Shown: piece after piece, positions 7,264 through 14,017 of the stretch
How positions within the stretch are numbered: the stretch's first letter is position 1
How the letters are laid out: each line of letters opens with the position of its first letter
Source of the DNA: Porticoccaceae bacterium UBA1989
Lineage (GTDB): Bacteria; Pseudomonadota; Gammaproteobacteria; Pseudomonadales; Porticoccaceae
Length of the DNA: 21,804 bases
NCBI GenBank assembly: GCA_002335945.1
Contig: DDDD01000182.1
Coordinates: 1-21,804 of the forward strand
Direction: 5' to 3'
The notes under the pieces: model-generated
What the model was told of the DNA's origin: nothing
The model's input: the letters and a program-made list of their open reading frames with translations, nothing else
Databases searched by the model: none
Position numbers and translations under genes: made by a program

Positions 7264-8133
7264 TTACTTGGTGGTAAGCAGGTTGTCAGCCTGATATTGC
7301 CAGGTACGAATAACATGTACTTCATCCCGATCGCGCAGCTCTATGGGAAAGGCGCTAAAGGGTGATGCCAGTTTCACAGAGCGCACTGCTGCCTGATCGA
7401 GAATTTTGGAGCCCGAGCTCGTCGAAATTTGCACCCGCTCAACCGACCCGTCGGGGAGGATAACAACAATCAGCTGCACACTGCCGACCAGGCGCTGAGC
7501 TCTCGCCTCCCGGGGGTAATTAATATTGCCTACCCGTTCAATGCGCTCTTCAAAATAATTCATGTAGGCCGCTTCCTGGGCCGTTTTGGTCGACACCGAT
7601 GTTAGTCGGGCCACCTTGGGCATGTTGCTATAGGTCTGATTGAGTTCGTCGAGTTTGGCGCGGATGGCCCCTATCGAATGTTGCGCGGCTATTTCTTGAA
7701 CGGATTGCTGCGCCGGCACCATCGCTTCATTGGGTTGCCGCTCATTGGCCGCCTGAGGCACATACCCTGGATCTCTCGCGGTCAATATGGGGTTGTTGGT
7801 TTGTTGACTTGCATCCTGTCGCTGCTGGGGGTTGAGTGACTGTTGATCGCTCTGAAAATCTGACAACGTATTGCTGGTGACCTCGGCAATGACATCTCGG
7901 TCATCGCCACTGCCTCGCTGATTAGCCTGGGCGAGAAAATCTGCCCGGTCTGGTGCTTCTTTATTGGCGTACTGAGCCAATGTGACCTCCATAGACGTCA
8001 TAGGCCTAGAGGGCGAAGACAGGGTAAAGCTTAGCCCTAACAGCAGCACTAGGTGCAGTATTAGGGCTAAGGAGAACGTTCCTTTCAGCCTTTCATCGGT
8101 TTGATTCCATGGGCTATCAATAAAGCTGTCCAT
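7264..8133 (-). CDS. tonB3: TonB family energy transducer (TonB3-like)
   Basis: This 289-residue protein has a short cytoplasmic N-terminus, one membrane-spanning helix (about 20-39, with His27 inside it, as in TonB transmembrane helices), a long polar Gln/Asn-rich periplasmic spacer (about 60-195) and a C-terminal TonB domain (about 198-285, containing NINYPREARAQRLVGSVQL and LPDGSVERVQI). The spacer is Gln-rich rather than the Pro/Lys-rich rod of classical TonB. No exbB or exbD lies nearby. Position between gshB and algH next to pilG matches Pseudomonas tonB3, which is required there for normal twitching and pilus assembly, so a role in pilus function is inferred. It lies 14 bases after gshB, with an AAAGG ribosome site. 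Confidence 0.88.
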   Translation of the reverse strand: MDSFIDSPWNQTDERLKGTFSLALILHLVLLLGLSFTLSSPSRPMTSMEVTLAQYANKEAPDRADFLAQANQRGSGDDRDVIAEVTSNTLSDFQSDQQSLNPQQRQDASQQTNNPILTARDPGYVPQAANERQPNEAMVPAQQSVQEIAAQHSIGAIRAKLDELNQTYSNMPKVARLTSVSTKTAQEAAYMNYFEERIERVGNINYPREARAQRLVGSVQLIVVILPDGSVERVQISTSSGSKILDQAAVRSVKLASPFSAFPIELRDRDEVHVIRTWQYQADNLLTTK

Positions 8134-8147
8134 AACAAGCCTTTAAG

Positions 8148-9098
8148 CTAGCTATTTAAGCGATCTTGAATAGCATCGATCAATTTGTCGCCAATTGCAG
8201 TGCCCTCGGCATCATCGATCTCACGAGCACAGGTGGGGCTTGTGACATTGATCTCTGTAAGGTAGTCACCAATAACATCTAAACCGACAAACATCAGCCC
8301 GCGCTTAATTAATGTCGGTGCAATCTGCTCTGCAATCCAGCGATCGCGATCACTGAGCGGCTGCACACGGCCATGACCACCTGCCGCTAGGTTGCCGCGA
8401 AATTCTCCACTGGCAGGGATGCGCGCCAGACAGAAGGGCACCACTTCCCCATCAACCACCAAAATGCGCTTATCGCCCTCTAGGATTTCTGGCAGGTATT
8501 TCTGGCCCATAATCGTGCGCTGACCATTGTTTGTTAGGGTCTCGAGAATCACATTGAGATTCTGGTCTCCCTGAGTGACCCGAAATATCGAGGCGCCGCC
8601 CATACCGTCCAAAGGTTTAAATACCGCATCTCCCTGTTCCTCCAAAAAACCCTTAAGACGCTTCTGATCACGGCTGATAATCAGTGGTGGCGTGCACTGA
8701 GGGAATTCCGTGGCAAACACTTTCTCATTGCAGTCACGAAGACTCTGAGGCTTGTTGACGACGAGGGTGCCACGTTTTTCTGCGGCTTCTAGTATGTAGG
8801 TGGAATAGATAAACTCGCTATCAAATGGAGGGTCTTTGCGCATCAGCACAACATCTAGCTCCTCCAGTGGGATAGAGCTGCTCTCCTCTAATTCGAACCA
8901 TTTAAACGGGTTTTCAAACACCTTGAGCGGGCGCACTTCAGCCCGTGGATTACCATTTTCCATAAACAGATGTTGCTGTTCCATATAGTAGAGTTTGAAC
9001 CCCTGACGTTGGGCGGCAAGTAACAGCGCCAACGTGGTGTCTTTGTTATATTTGATCGATTGAATTGGGTCCATTACGACCCCGAGAGTTTTACTCAT
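8148..9098 (-). CDS. gshB: Glutathione synthetase
   Basis: GshB joins gamma-glutamylcysteine and glycine with ATP to make glutathione in the cytoplasm. The 316 residues equal the E. coli length. The ATP-grasp features are clear: VMDPIQSIKYNKDTT near the N-terminus, MRKDPPFDSEFIYST, the ATP-binding FKPLDGMGGASIFR (Lys161 and Gly loop 165-170), and the C-terminal metal/ATP segment INVTSPTCAREI (283-294). An AAGG ribosome site precedes the ATG. It is the first gene of the minus-strand gshB-tonB-algH-ruvX unit and is divergent from pilG. This linkage is conserved with Pseudomonas, although no functional reason for it is evident. Confidence 0.97.
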   Translation of the reverse strand: MSKTLGVVMDPIQSIKYNKDTTLALLLAAQRQGFKLYYMEQQHLFMENGNPRAEVRPLKVFENPFKWFELEESSSIPLEELDVVLMRKDPPFDSEFIYSTYILEAAEKRGTLVVNKPQSLRDCNEKVFATEFPQCTPPLIISRDQKRLKGFLEEQGDAVFKPLDGMGGASIFRVTQGDQNLNVILETLTNNGQRTIMGQKYLPEILEGDKRILVVDGEVVPFCLARIPASGEFRGNLAAGGHGRVQPLSDRDRWIAEQIAPTLIKRGLMFVGLDVIGDYLTEINVTSPTCAREIDDAEGTAIGDKLIDAIQDRLNS

Positions 9099-9200
9099 AA
9101 ATGACTGCCTTGTGGTTATTTATGCACTATAACTAATAGGACGCGAAACTGGATAGGAATCTGTGAGCCAGCCGACAAAAAATTTATTAAAAAGCGAGCG

Positions 9201-9231
9201 TTGTAGATTATATATTACAACTGTGTATAAA
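9201..9231 (+). promoter_or_regulatory. Candidate promoter and palindrome upstream of pilG
   Basis: In the 198-base divergent gap between gshB and pilG, TTGTAG (9201-9206) and TATAAA (9226-9231) could form a -35/-10 pair with a somewhat long 19-base spacer. TTGTA (9201-9205) and TACAA (9216-9220) are also exact inverted arms spaced by ten bases, a layout typical of a dimeric regulator site. The surrounding stretch is strongly A/T rich. Confidence 0.35.
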
Positions 9232-9241
9232 ATTCCATAAC

Positions 9242-9284
9242 TTAAGTGATGTTGGCAGTACTTAAGACGTTAAGTGGTTTTAAG
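9242..9284 (+). promoter_or_regulatory. Cluster of TTAAG boxes in the pilG leader
   Basis: TTAAG occurs at 9242, 9262, 9270 and 9280, four times in 43 bases. The first two sit in longer palindromic contexts (ACTTAAGT at 9240-9247 and ACTTAAG at 9260-9266). The last forms part of the pilG ribosome site (AAGGGTGA, seven bases before the ATG). Clustering directly upstream of the Chp operon suggests a regulator site, but A/T-rich sequence can produce such repeats by chance. Confidence 0.3.
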
Positions 9285-9296
9285 GGTGATTAAAAA

Positions 9297-9668
9297 ATGG
9301 ATGTTCAGGGCCTCAAAGTGCTCGTTATTGACGATAGTAATACTATTAGGCGCACGGCAGAAACACTGCTTTCAAAAGCGGGTTGTGACGTGTCGACCGC
9401 CTCGGATGGATTCGACTCCCTCGCCAAAATTGTCGACCTAAAACCCGATGTCATTTTCGTTGACATCATGATGCCGCGTCTCGATGGCTATCAAACCTGT
9501 GCGTTAATCAAAAACAACGACGATTTCAAAGCCACCCCGGTGATTATGCTGTCGAGTAAAGATGGCCTATTTGATAAAGCCAAGGGGCGCATTGTTGGTG
9601 CCGATGATTATCTGACCAAACCCTTTGGTCGCGCAGAACTGCTCAATGCATTGGAAAAGTATATTTAA
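9297..9668 (+). CDS. pilG: PilG, single-domain response regulator
   Basis: PilG is a CheY-like receiver that accepts phosphate from ChpA. In Pseudomonas it promotes pilus extension and cAMP production. The 123 residues form one receiver domain with acidic pocket Asp12/Asp13, phospho-acceptor Asp56 in FVDIMMPRLDGYQTCALIK, the Ser pair in MLSSKDGLFDKAKGR and Lys108 in YLTKPF. These stretches are nearly identical to Pseudomonas PilG, so the assignment over generic CheY is firm. It is the first gene of the pil-chp operon, with AAGGGTGA seven bases before the ATG. A 98-base gap separates it from pilH. Confidence 0.96.
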   Translation: MDVQGLKVLVIDDSNTIRRTAETLLSKAGCDVSTASDGFDSLAKIVDLKPDVIFVDIMMPRLDGYQTCALIKNNDDFKATPVIMLSSKDGLFDKAKGRIVGADDYLTKPFGRAELLNALEKYI

Positions 9669-9710
9669 CCGTTACCCGTTATAACTGTTTACTGGTTGTA
9701 ACTATGGAGT

Positions 9711-9734
9711 CTAGACCGCGTATTTTTGGTCTGG
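9711..9734 (+). other. Small hairpin in the pilG-pilH gap
   Basis: AGACC (9713-9717) pairs with GGTCT (9728-9732), extendable by a T-G and a C-G pair, around a ten-base T-rich loop. It lies in the only sizeable gap inside the otherwise tight pil-chp operon. It could modulate readthrough or mRNA processing between pilG and pilH. No T tract follows it. Confidence 0.25.
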
Positions 9735-9766
9735 CATAAAGCGAATCTGACAAGAGGTTGGAGTAA

Positions 9767-10129
9767 ATGGCAAAGATATTAATAGTAGATGACTCTCCCA
9801 CAGAAACTTACAAGCTAACCAATATTCTGGAGAGAAATGACCATTCGGTGTTATCTGCTGAGACCGGTGAGCAGGGTGTAAATCTAGCCAAGACAGAGCA
9901 GCCGGATGTGGTGCTAATGGATATCGTGATGCCAGGTCTAAACGGCTTTCAGGCCACCAGACAGCTGAGCAAAGGCAGTGAAACCAAGCATATCCCAGTG
10001 ATTATCGTCACCGCCAAAAACCAGCAAGCCGACCAGGTTTGGGGCGAACGTCAGGGCGCTCGGGCCTATTTAGTCAAACCTATTGACGAAAAACAGCTGG
10101 TATCTGCCATTGCTGATGTTCTTGGATAA
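9767..10129 (+). CDS. pilH: PilH, single-domain response regulator
   Basis: PilH is the second CheY-like receiver of the Chp pathway. In Pseudomonas it opposes PilG, favouring retraction or acting as a phosphate sink. The 120 residues contain Asp8/Asp9, phospho-acceptor Asp52 in VLMDIVMPGLNGFQATRQL, Thr82 in IIVTAKNQQADQVWG and Lys104 in YLVKPID. The VTAKNQQADQVWGERQGA block is characteristic of PilH rather than PilG. A GAGG/GGAG ribosome site precedes the ATG. It is followed 11 bases later by pilI. Confidence 0.95.
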   Translation: MAKILIVDDSPTETYKLTNILERNDHSVLSAETGEQGVNLAKTEQPDVVLMDIVMPGLNGFQATRQLSKGSETKHIPVIIVTAKNQQADQVWGERQGARAYLVKPIDEKQLVSAIADVLG

Positions 10130-10140
10130 AGGTCAAGTTT

Positions 10141-10674
10141 ATGTCTGATGGACAGGATGTCTTCACCGCGATAAGTGACGTAGTGAAACGATTTGGAAAA
10201 TCGGTATATGGGTTACCAGCCCAGAAAAAAATCTTAGAGACCCAGAAGCTAATCGGGTTTTCACTGCTCGGTGCTAGTTATGTTATTCCACTCGACGAGA
10301 TTAGCGAGGTACTGGAGGTTCCTGAGTGCACCAGCTTGCCCCGAGTTAGGTCTTGGGTTCGTGGTGTTGCCAACGTTCGTGGTCGCCTGCTTCCCGTCAT
10401 AGATTTTGCCGACTTTCTCGGCGGAAAATTAACTGGTATCCCCCGGGAACAAAGGGTCTTGGTGTTTGAAATCCATGGGGCCTATGTGGGCATTATCGTC
10501 GATCAGGTGTATGGCATGAAAGCCTTGCCCGTCGACTCATACCAGCCGATGGCTAGCGAAAGTCCGCTAGCTGAGTTTATTGATGGAAAGTTCGCCGACG
10601 AAAATGAGGGTTTTGAGCTATTTCGTCCGAAAAAATTAATTGAAAATGATCAGTTTATGAATGTGTCTGTTTAG
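10141..10674 (+). CDS. pilI: PilI, CheW-type adaptor
   Basis: PilI couples the chemoreceptor PilJ to the kinase ChpA at the inner membrane. The 177-residue protein has a polar N-terminal extension of about 35 residues and then a CheW beta-barrel domain: IGFSLLGASYVIPLDEISEVL, LPRVRSWVRGVANVRGRLLPVIDF and VGIIVDQVYGMKAL. The VRGVANVRGRLLPVID core is typical of CheW proteins. It ends with a short tail (FRPKKLIENDQFMNVSV). An AAAGG ribosome site lies eight bases before the ATG. Order (pilH-pilI-pilJ) and similarity identify it as PilI rather than a flagellar CheW. Confidence 0.95.
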   Translation: MSDGQDVFTAISDVVKRFGKSVYGLPAQKKILETQKLIGFSLLGASYVIPLDEISEVLEVPECTSLPRVRSWVRGVANVRGRLLPVIDFADFLGGKLTGIPREQRVLVFEIHGAYVGIIVDQVYGMKALPVDSYQPMASESPLAEFIDGKFADENEGFELFRPKKLIENDQFMNVSV

Positions 10675-10715
10675 GCATGGATTCGCAGTAACAAAGCATC
10701 AACTTGGAGGATGAC

Positions 10716-13100
10716 ATGAATAATAAGGGAAAGGGTAAGCAGACATGGTTTCGAAACCTAATCGTTTTGCTGGGTTTGGCTTGCATGGTAATGGCTGGCT
10801 ACAGCGGTCTGGAAGTAAGCAATAAGGCTAGGGACGATCAGAATAATATTCAAGGTATTGCGAATCTGCGCATCAAGGCGCTGCGTATTAGTCAGCTAGC
10901 AAGAGATGCTACCGCAGGGCGTGAAGAATCTTTTGATGGTTTGAGTAGCCTGAATGCCCAGATGAATGGCGTCTGGCAGAACCTCAAGAACAGCTTGGTG
11001 CGACAGGGTGAGGTCTCCAGAGCTCAGATTCAGTCTGTTTCAAACAGCTGGGATCAGGTTAGGGAAAATTTACAATCATTGGGCGATAACCGAGAGACTG
11101 TTCTTTTTGTCTCCATGGTGGCTAGTGAGCTCAATGCAAAGTTACCGCTACTTCAGGATAATTCAGAACAGGTCGTTGACGCCCTGATTGCTCGTTCAGC
11201 ACCCTCAGGTCAAATAACTATTGCTCAGGAGCAGCTGTGGCTGATTGAACGAATTGGTCGTAATATCGACAAAATGATTGCTGGTAGTGAAGATGCCAAT
11301 GTAGCCGCCGATCAGTTCAAAAGTGACTCCAACGTTTTCCGTGACACACTTGATGCAATGGAAAATGGCAACTTTATTCTCGGTATATCCAAGGTCACCG
11401 ATAAAGCCGCCATCGCCAGTATTAATGAAATTAAACAGTCTTTTGATGTAGTCTCCAGTGAGATAGAGCGGATCTATGAATCTGCCGATGAGCTCTCTGT
11501 TGCACAAAACTCCGCCAACGCGCTAGTAGGATATGTGCCCGCGCTATTAACCAGCCTTGATCAGTTGGACAATATTGTCAGTACGTTAAATGCCTCAGGA
11601 AAACGCCCCTTTAATAACCAGACCACCCTAATGGCTGTTGCGGGATTTTTGGCCTCGTTAGTTTTATTGGGCTTAATTATCTATACCTCAACAAGACGTA
11701 ATCTAATTGAAGCAGAGAAAGTTAAAGATAAAAACCAGCAGGCAATCTTGCAGCTGCTAGATGACATCTCTGATTTGGCTGATGGTGATTTGACCGTTGA
11801 GGCCACAGTAACCGAGGACTTTACCGGTACCATTGCAGACTCGATAAACTTCGCCATCGCTGAACTTCGTAGTTTGGTACAGAACGTGGCTAGTAGCTCC
11901 GAGAAAGTGGCGAGTTCAACCGCCGCCACTCGGTCGGTATCATTGCAGTTGGCGGACAGTGCTGAACATCAGGCTCAAGAGATTGCTGGTGTGTCGGCGG
12001 CCATTAATGAAATGGCCATTACCATTGATCAGGTCTCCTCCAACTCTGCAGAATCTTCAGCGGTAGCAGAACGCTCAGTATCTATCGCCAAAAATGGTGC
12101 TCAGGTTGTACGTAATACCATTGAGGGTATGGACACCATTCGTGAACAGATCCAAGACACCTCCAAGCGAATTAAGCGCCTGGGTGAAAGTTCTCAGGAG
12201 ATTGGCGATATCGTATCCCTGATTAATGAGATCGCCGATCAAACAAATATTTTGGCACTTAACGCCGCCATTCAGGCTGCGATGGCTGGGGAAGCTGGTC
12301 GAGGTTTCGCCGTAGTAGCAGATGAGGTACAGCGACTGGCAGAACGCTCCGCAACAGCAACCAAACAGATTGCTGGCCTCGTTAAAACGATCCAAACGGA
12401 TACCCACGAAGCGGTTGCTTCGATGGAGCAAACCACCGCAGAAGTTGTAAAGGGTGCAGAGCTAGCTAACAGCGCCGGTACGGCACTGGAAGAAATTGAA
12501 ACGGTATCTACTAACCTTGCAGAATTGATTCAGGATATTTCCGAAGCGGCCAAACATCAGGCAACCACGTCCTCGCATATTTCCAACACCATGAATATTA
12601 TTCAGGAAATTACGTCTCAGACTTTATCTGGCACTAATGACACGGCTACCTCTATTGGCGATCTGGCCGAAATGGCCATCGAAATGCGTGAGTCAGTGAG
12701 TGGCTTCATCCTTCCAGATACCAATCAACCTATTATTCCTGAAGAGAGCGAAGGAATAGAAGCCTATCAGGAAAGCTATGATGAGACGGATGAGGACAGT
12801 TATGACGAGAGCAGCCATGACAATGATGAACAAAATGGCGCCAGTGGAATAGACGCTACCCCAGAGAAAATCGCAGAATTTAGCCTCGTCGATGAAGAGG
12901 ATCATGAGATCGAAGAGGGCCATGAATTCGATAGCGAAGCAGCTGACTTCAACGTTAATGGCGTTGACAAAACCGACCCAAAATCAGACAAAAAACGGCT
13001 TGGCGAAAGTGAATTCGACGAGGATGAAAATCCCTTTCACCTTGAACAATTTGAAGCAGAAATTGAGGCGTTGTTATCCGACAACGACAAGAAACAATAG
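10716..13100 (+). CDS. pilJ: PilJ, type IV pilus chemoreceptor with acidic C-terminal extension
   Basis: PilJ is the inner-membrane methyl-accepting receptor of the Chp system. The 794 residues contain TM1 (about 12-31), a largely helical periplasmic PilJ-type sensor region (32-305), TM2 (306-326), a HAMP region (about 327-380) and a cytoplasmic signalling coiled coil whose hairpin tip, EIADQTNILALNAAIQ from Glu505, continues into AAMAGEAGRGFAVVADEVQR, diagnostic of PilJ. After GFILPD (to 668) comes an unusual tail of about 127 residues with about 45 Asp/Glu and only eight Lys/Arg, ending in a likely helix (FHLEQFEAEIEALLS). Pseudomonas PilJ stops near 682, so this tail is extra. The open frame reaches a TTG at 10704, but ATG 10716 with GGAGG five bases upstream is the start. 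Confidence 0.95.
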   Translation: MNNKGKGKQTWFRNLIVLLGLACMVMAGYSGLEVSNKARDDQNNIQGIANLRIKALRISQLARDATAGREESFDGLSSLNAQMNGVWQNLKNSLVRQGEVSRAQIQSVSNSWDQVRENLQSLGDNRETVLFVSMVASELNAKLPLLQDNSEQVVDALIARSAPSGQITIAQEQLWLIERIGRNIDKMIAGSEDANVAADQFKSDSNVFRDTLDAMENGNFILGISKVTDKAAIASINEIKQSFDVVSSEIERIYESADELSVAQNSANALVGYVPALLTSLDQLDNIVSTLNASGKRPFNNQTTLMAVAGFLASLVLLGLIIYTSTRRNLIEAEKVKDKNQQAILQLLDDISDLADGDLTVEATVTEDFTGTIADSINFAIAELRSLVQNVASSSEKVASSTAATRSVSLQLADSAEHQAQEIAGVSAAINEMAITIDQVSSNSAESSAVAERSVSIAKNGAQVVRNTIEGMDTIREQIQDTSKRIKRLGESSQEIGDIVSLINEIADQTNILALNAAIQAAMAGEAGRGFAVVADEVQRLAERSATATKQIAGLVKTIQTDTHEAVASMEQTTAEVVKGAELANSAGTALEEIETVSTNLAELIQDISEAAKHQATTSSHISNTMNIIQEITSQTLSGTNDTATSIGDLAEMAIEMRESVSGFILPDTNQPIIPEESEGIEAYQESYDETDEDSYDESSHDNDEQNGASGIDATPEKIAEFSLVDEEDHEIEEGHEFDSEAADFNVNGVDKTDPKSDKKRLGESEFDEDENPFHLEQFEAEIEALLSDNDKKQ
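12717..13097 (+). other. Acidic, low-complexity C-terminal tail of PilJ
   Basis: This is the part of pilJ downstream of the conserved receptor domain. The translation is dominated by Asp, Glu, Ser and Asn (for example YDETDEDSYDESSHDNDEQN), is probably disordered, and closes with a predicted amphipathic acidic helix before NDKKQ. It is in frame with the receptor and uninterrupted, so it is part of the protein and not a frameshift product. It contains no obvious CheR/CheB-binding pentapeptide of the xWxxF type. Confidence 0.8.
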
Positions 13101-13132
13101 CCTGTCGCGACATAATATTGGGGACATAAACA

Positions 13133-14017
13133 GTGGTCACTGTGCCAAGGAACGCCGCTATCTCAGAGACTGAGAAAAACTCAGTGGGCCTCTGGAAAGA
13201 GGCCATCGAGCAGAGGACTGGGGTAAAGATAACACCAGACCGTGAAAAAGCGCTTTCCATGCTGCTCGACCGTCGTATGAAGGAGCTCCAGTGTGGAGAT
13301 ATCAACCAGTACTTTGAAGACTCTCTAGACGATGCTAAGGGCGCTCAGGAATGGAGCGGTATCATTGATAGCCTGCTGATTAAAGAGACCAGCTTTTTCC
13401 GCCATCAACCCTCAATGGATTTTGTTACCGACTGGGTGGCCGAAAAAGTCAGTGAGGGTGAGTTGACTGAGCCGCTTTGGGTCTGGAGTTTAGGTTGCTC
13501 TACCGGTGAAGAGGCCTATTCCCTCGCTATGCTCATAGAGCAGGCGATGGACGCGGCAGGCGTGGTGCCTCGCTACGGCATTATCGGTACTGACATCAGT
13601 CGAGATTGCATTACTCAGGCCCGTCGCGGGGTGTATCGACAGAGCAAAATGACCCATATAAATGGGTCATTTCAGGAGGCCTATTTTGACCAGGTGGGTA
13701 AGGGCTTATGGCGGGTTAAAGACAGTGTGCGCCGGCGTGTCTGCTTTGTTAATAGCAACGTGCTAACTGACCAGTCGCCCATGGTGAGACGCAAAATGCA
13801 CCTAATTTATTGTCAGAATATGTTGATCTATTTTCGTCGGTGGAAGCGTCGCGAAATTGTTAATCAGCTTATAGAACATCTTGAAACTGATGGTCGTCTA
13901 ATCTTAGGAATGGGCGAACTTGGAAATTGGATTCCGCCAGGACTAGCTCGAGTTGCACCGCGAACGGTGCAAGCTTACGTCAAGAGCAGGTATGGGCTAC
14001 AAGGAGATGCTGGATGA
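13133..14017 (+). CDS. pilK: PilK, CheR-type receptor methyltransferase
   Basis: PilK transfers methyl groups from S-adenosylmethionine to glutamates of the receptor, presumably PilJ. The 294-residue protein has the CheR layout: helical N-domain (about 15-80), KETSFFR (84-90), SAM-binding WSLGCSTGEEAYSLAM (118-133), GTDIS (152-156), NSNVL (207-211) and IYCQNMLIYF (225-234). The start is GTG at 13133, supported by GGGGA eight bases upstream; the first in-frame ATG is far inside the conserved N-domain. The stop overlaps the chpA start (ATGA), indicating coupled translation. The gene also contains a striking perfect hairpin at 13647-13672. Confidence 0.94.
   Translation: MVTVPRNAAISETEKNSVGLWKEAIEQRTGVKITPDREKALSMLLDRRMKELQCGDINQYFEDSLDDAKGAQEWSGIIDSLLIKETSFFRHQPSMDFVTDWVAEKVSEGELTEPLWVWSLGCSTGEEAYSLAMLIEQAMDAAGVVPRYGIIGTDISRDCITQARRGVYRQSKMTHINGSFQEAYFDQVGKGLWRVKDSVRRRVCFVNSNVLTDQSPMVRRKMHLIYCQNMLIYFRRWKRREIVNQLIEHLETDGRLILGMGELGNWIPPGLARVAPRTVQAYVKSRYGLQGDAG
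13647..13672. repeat. Perfect 11-bp inverted repeat inside pilK
   Basis: AAATGACCCAT (13647-13657) and ATGGGTCATTT (13662-13672) are exact reverse complements separated by the tetraloop ATAA. They encode the KMTHINGSF stretch of PilK, a region of low conservation between the GTDIS and NSNVL motifs. AGGAGG follows directly at 13675-13680. A stem this perfect inside a coding region is uncommon and could affect mRNA folding, processing or transcription pausing. Confidence 0.6.

Noticed and set aside
13927..14013. Upstream extension of the chpA frame into pilK
   Set aside because: No ATG with a ribosome site; the ATG at 14014 has AAGGAG seven bases upstream and overlaps the pilK stop in the usual coupled manner.
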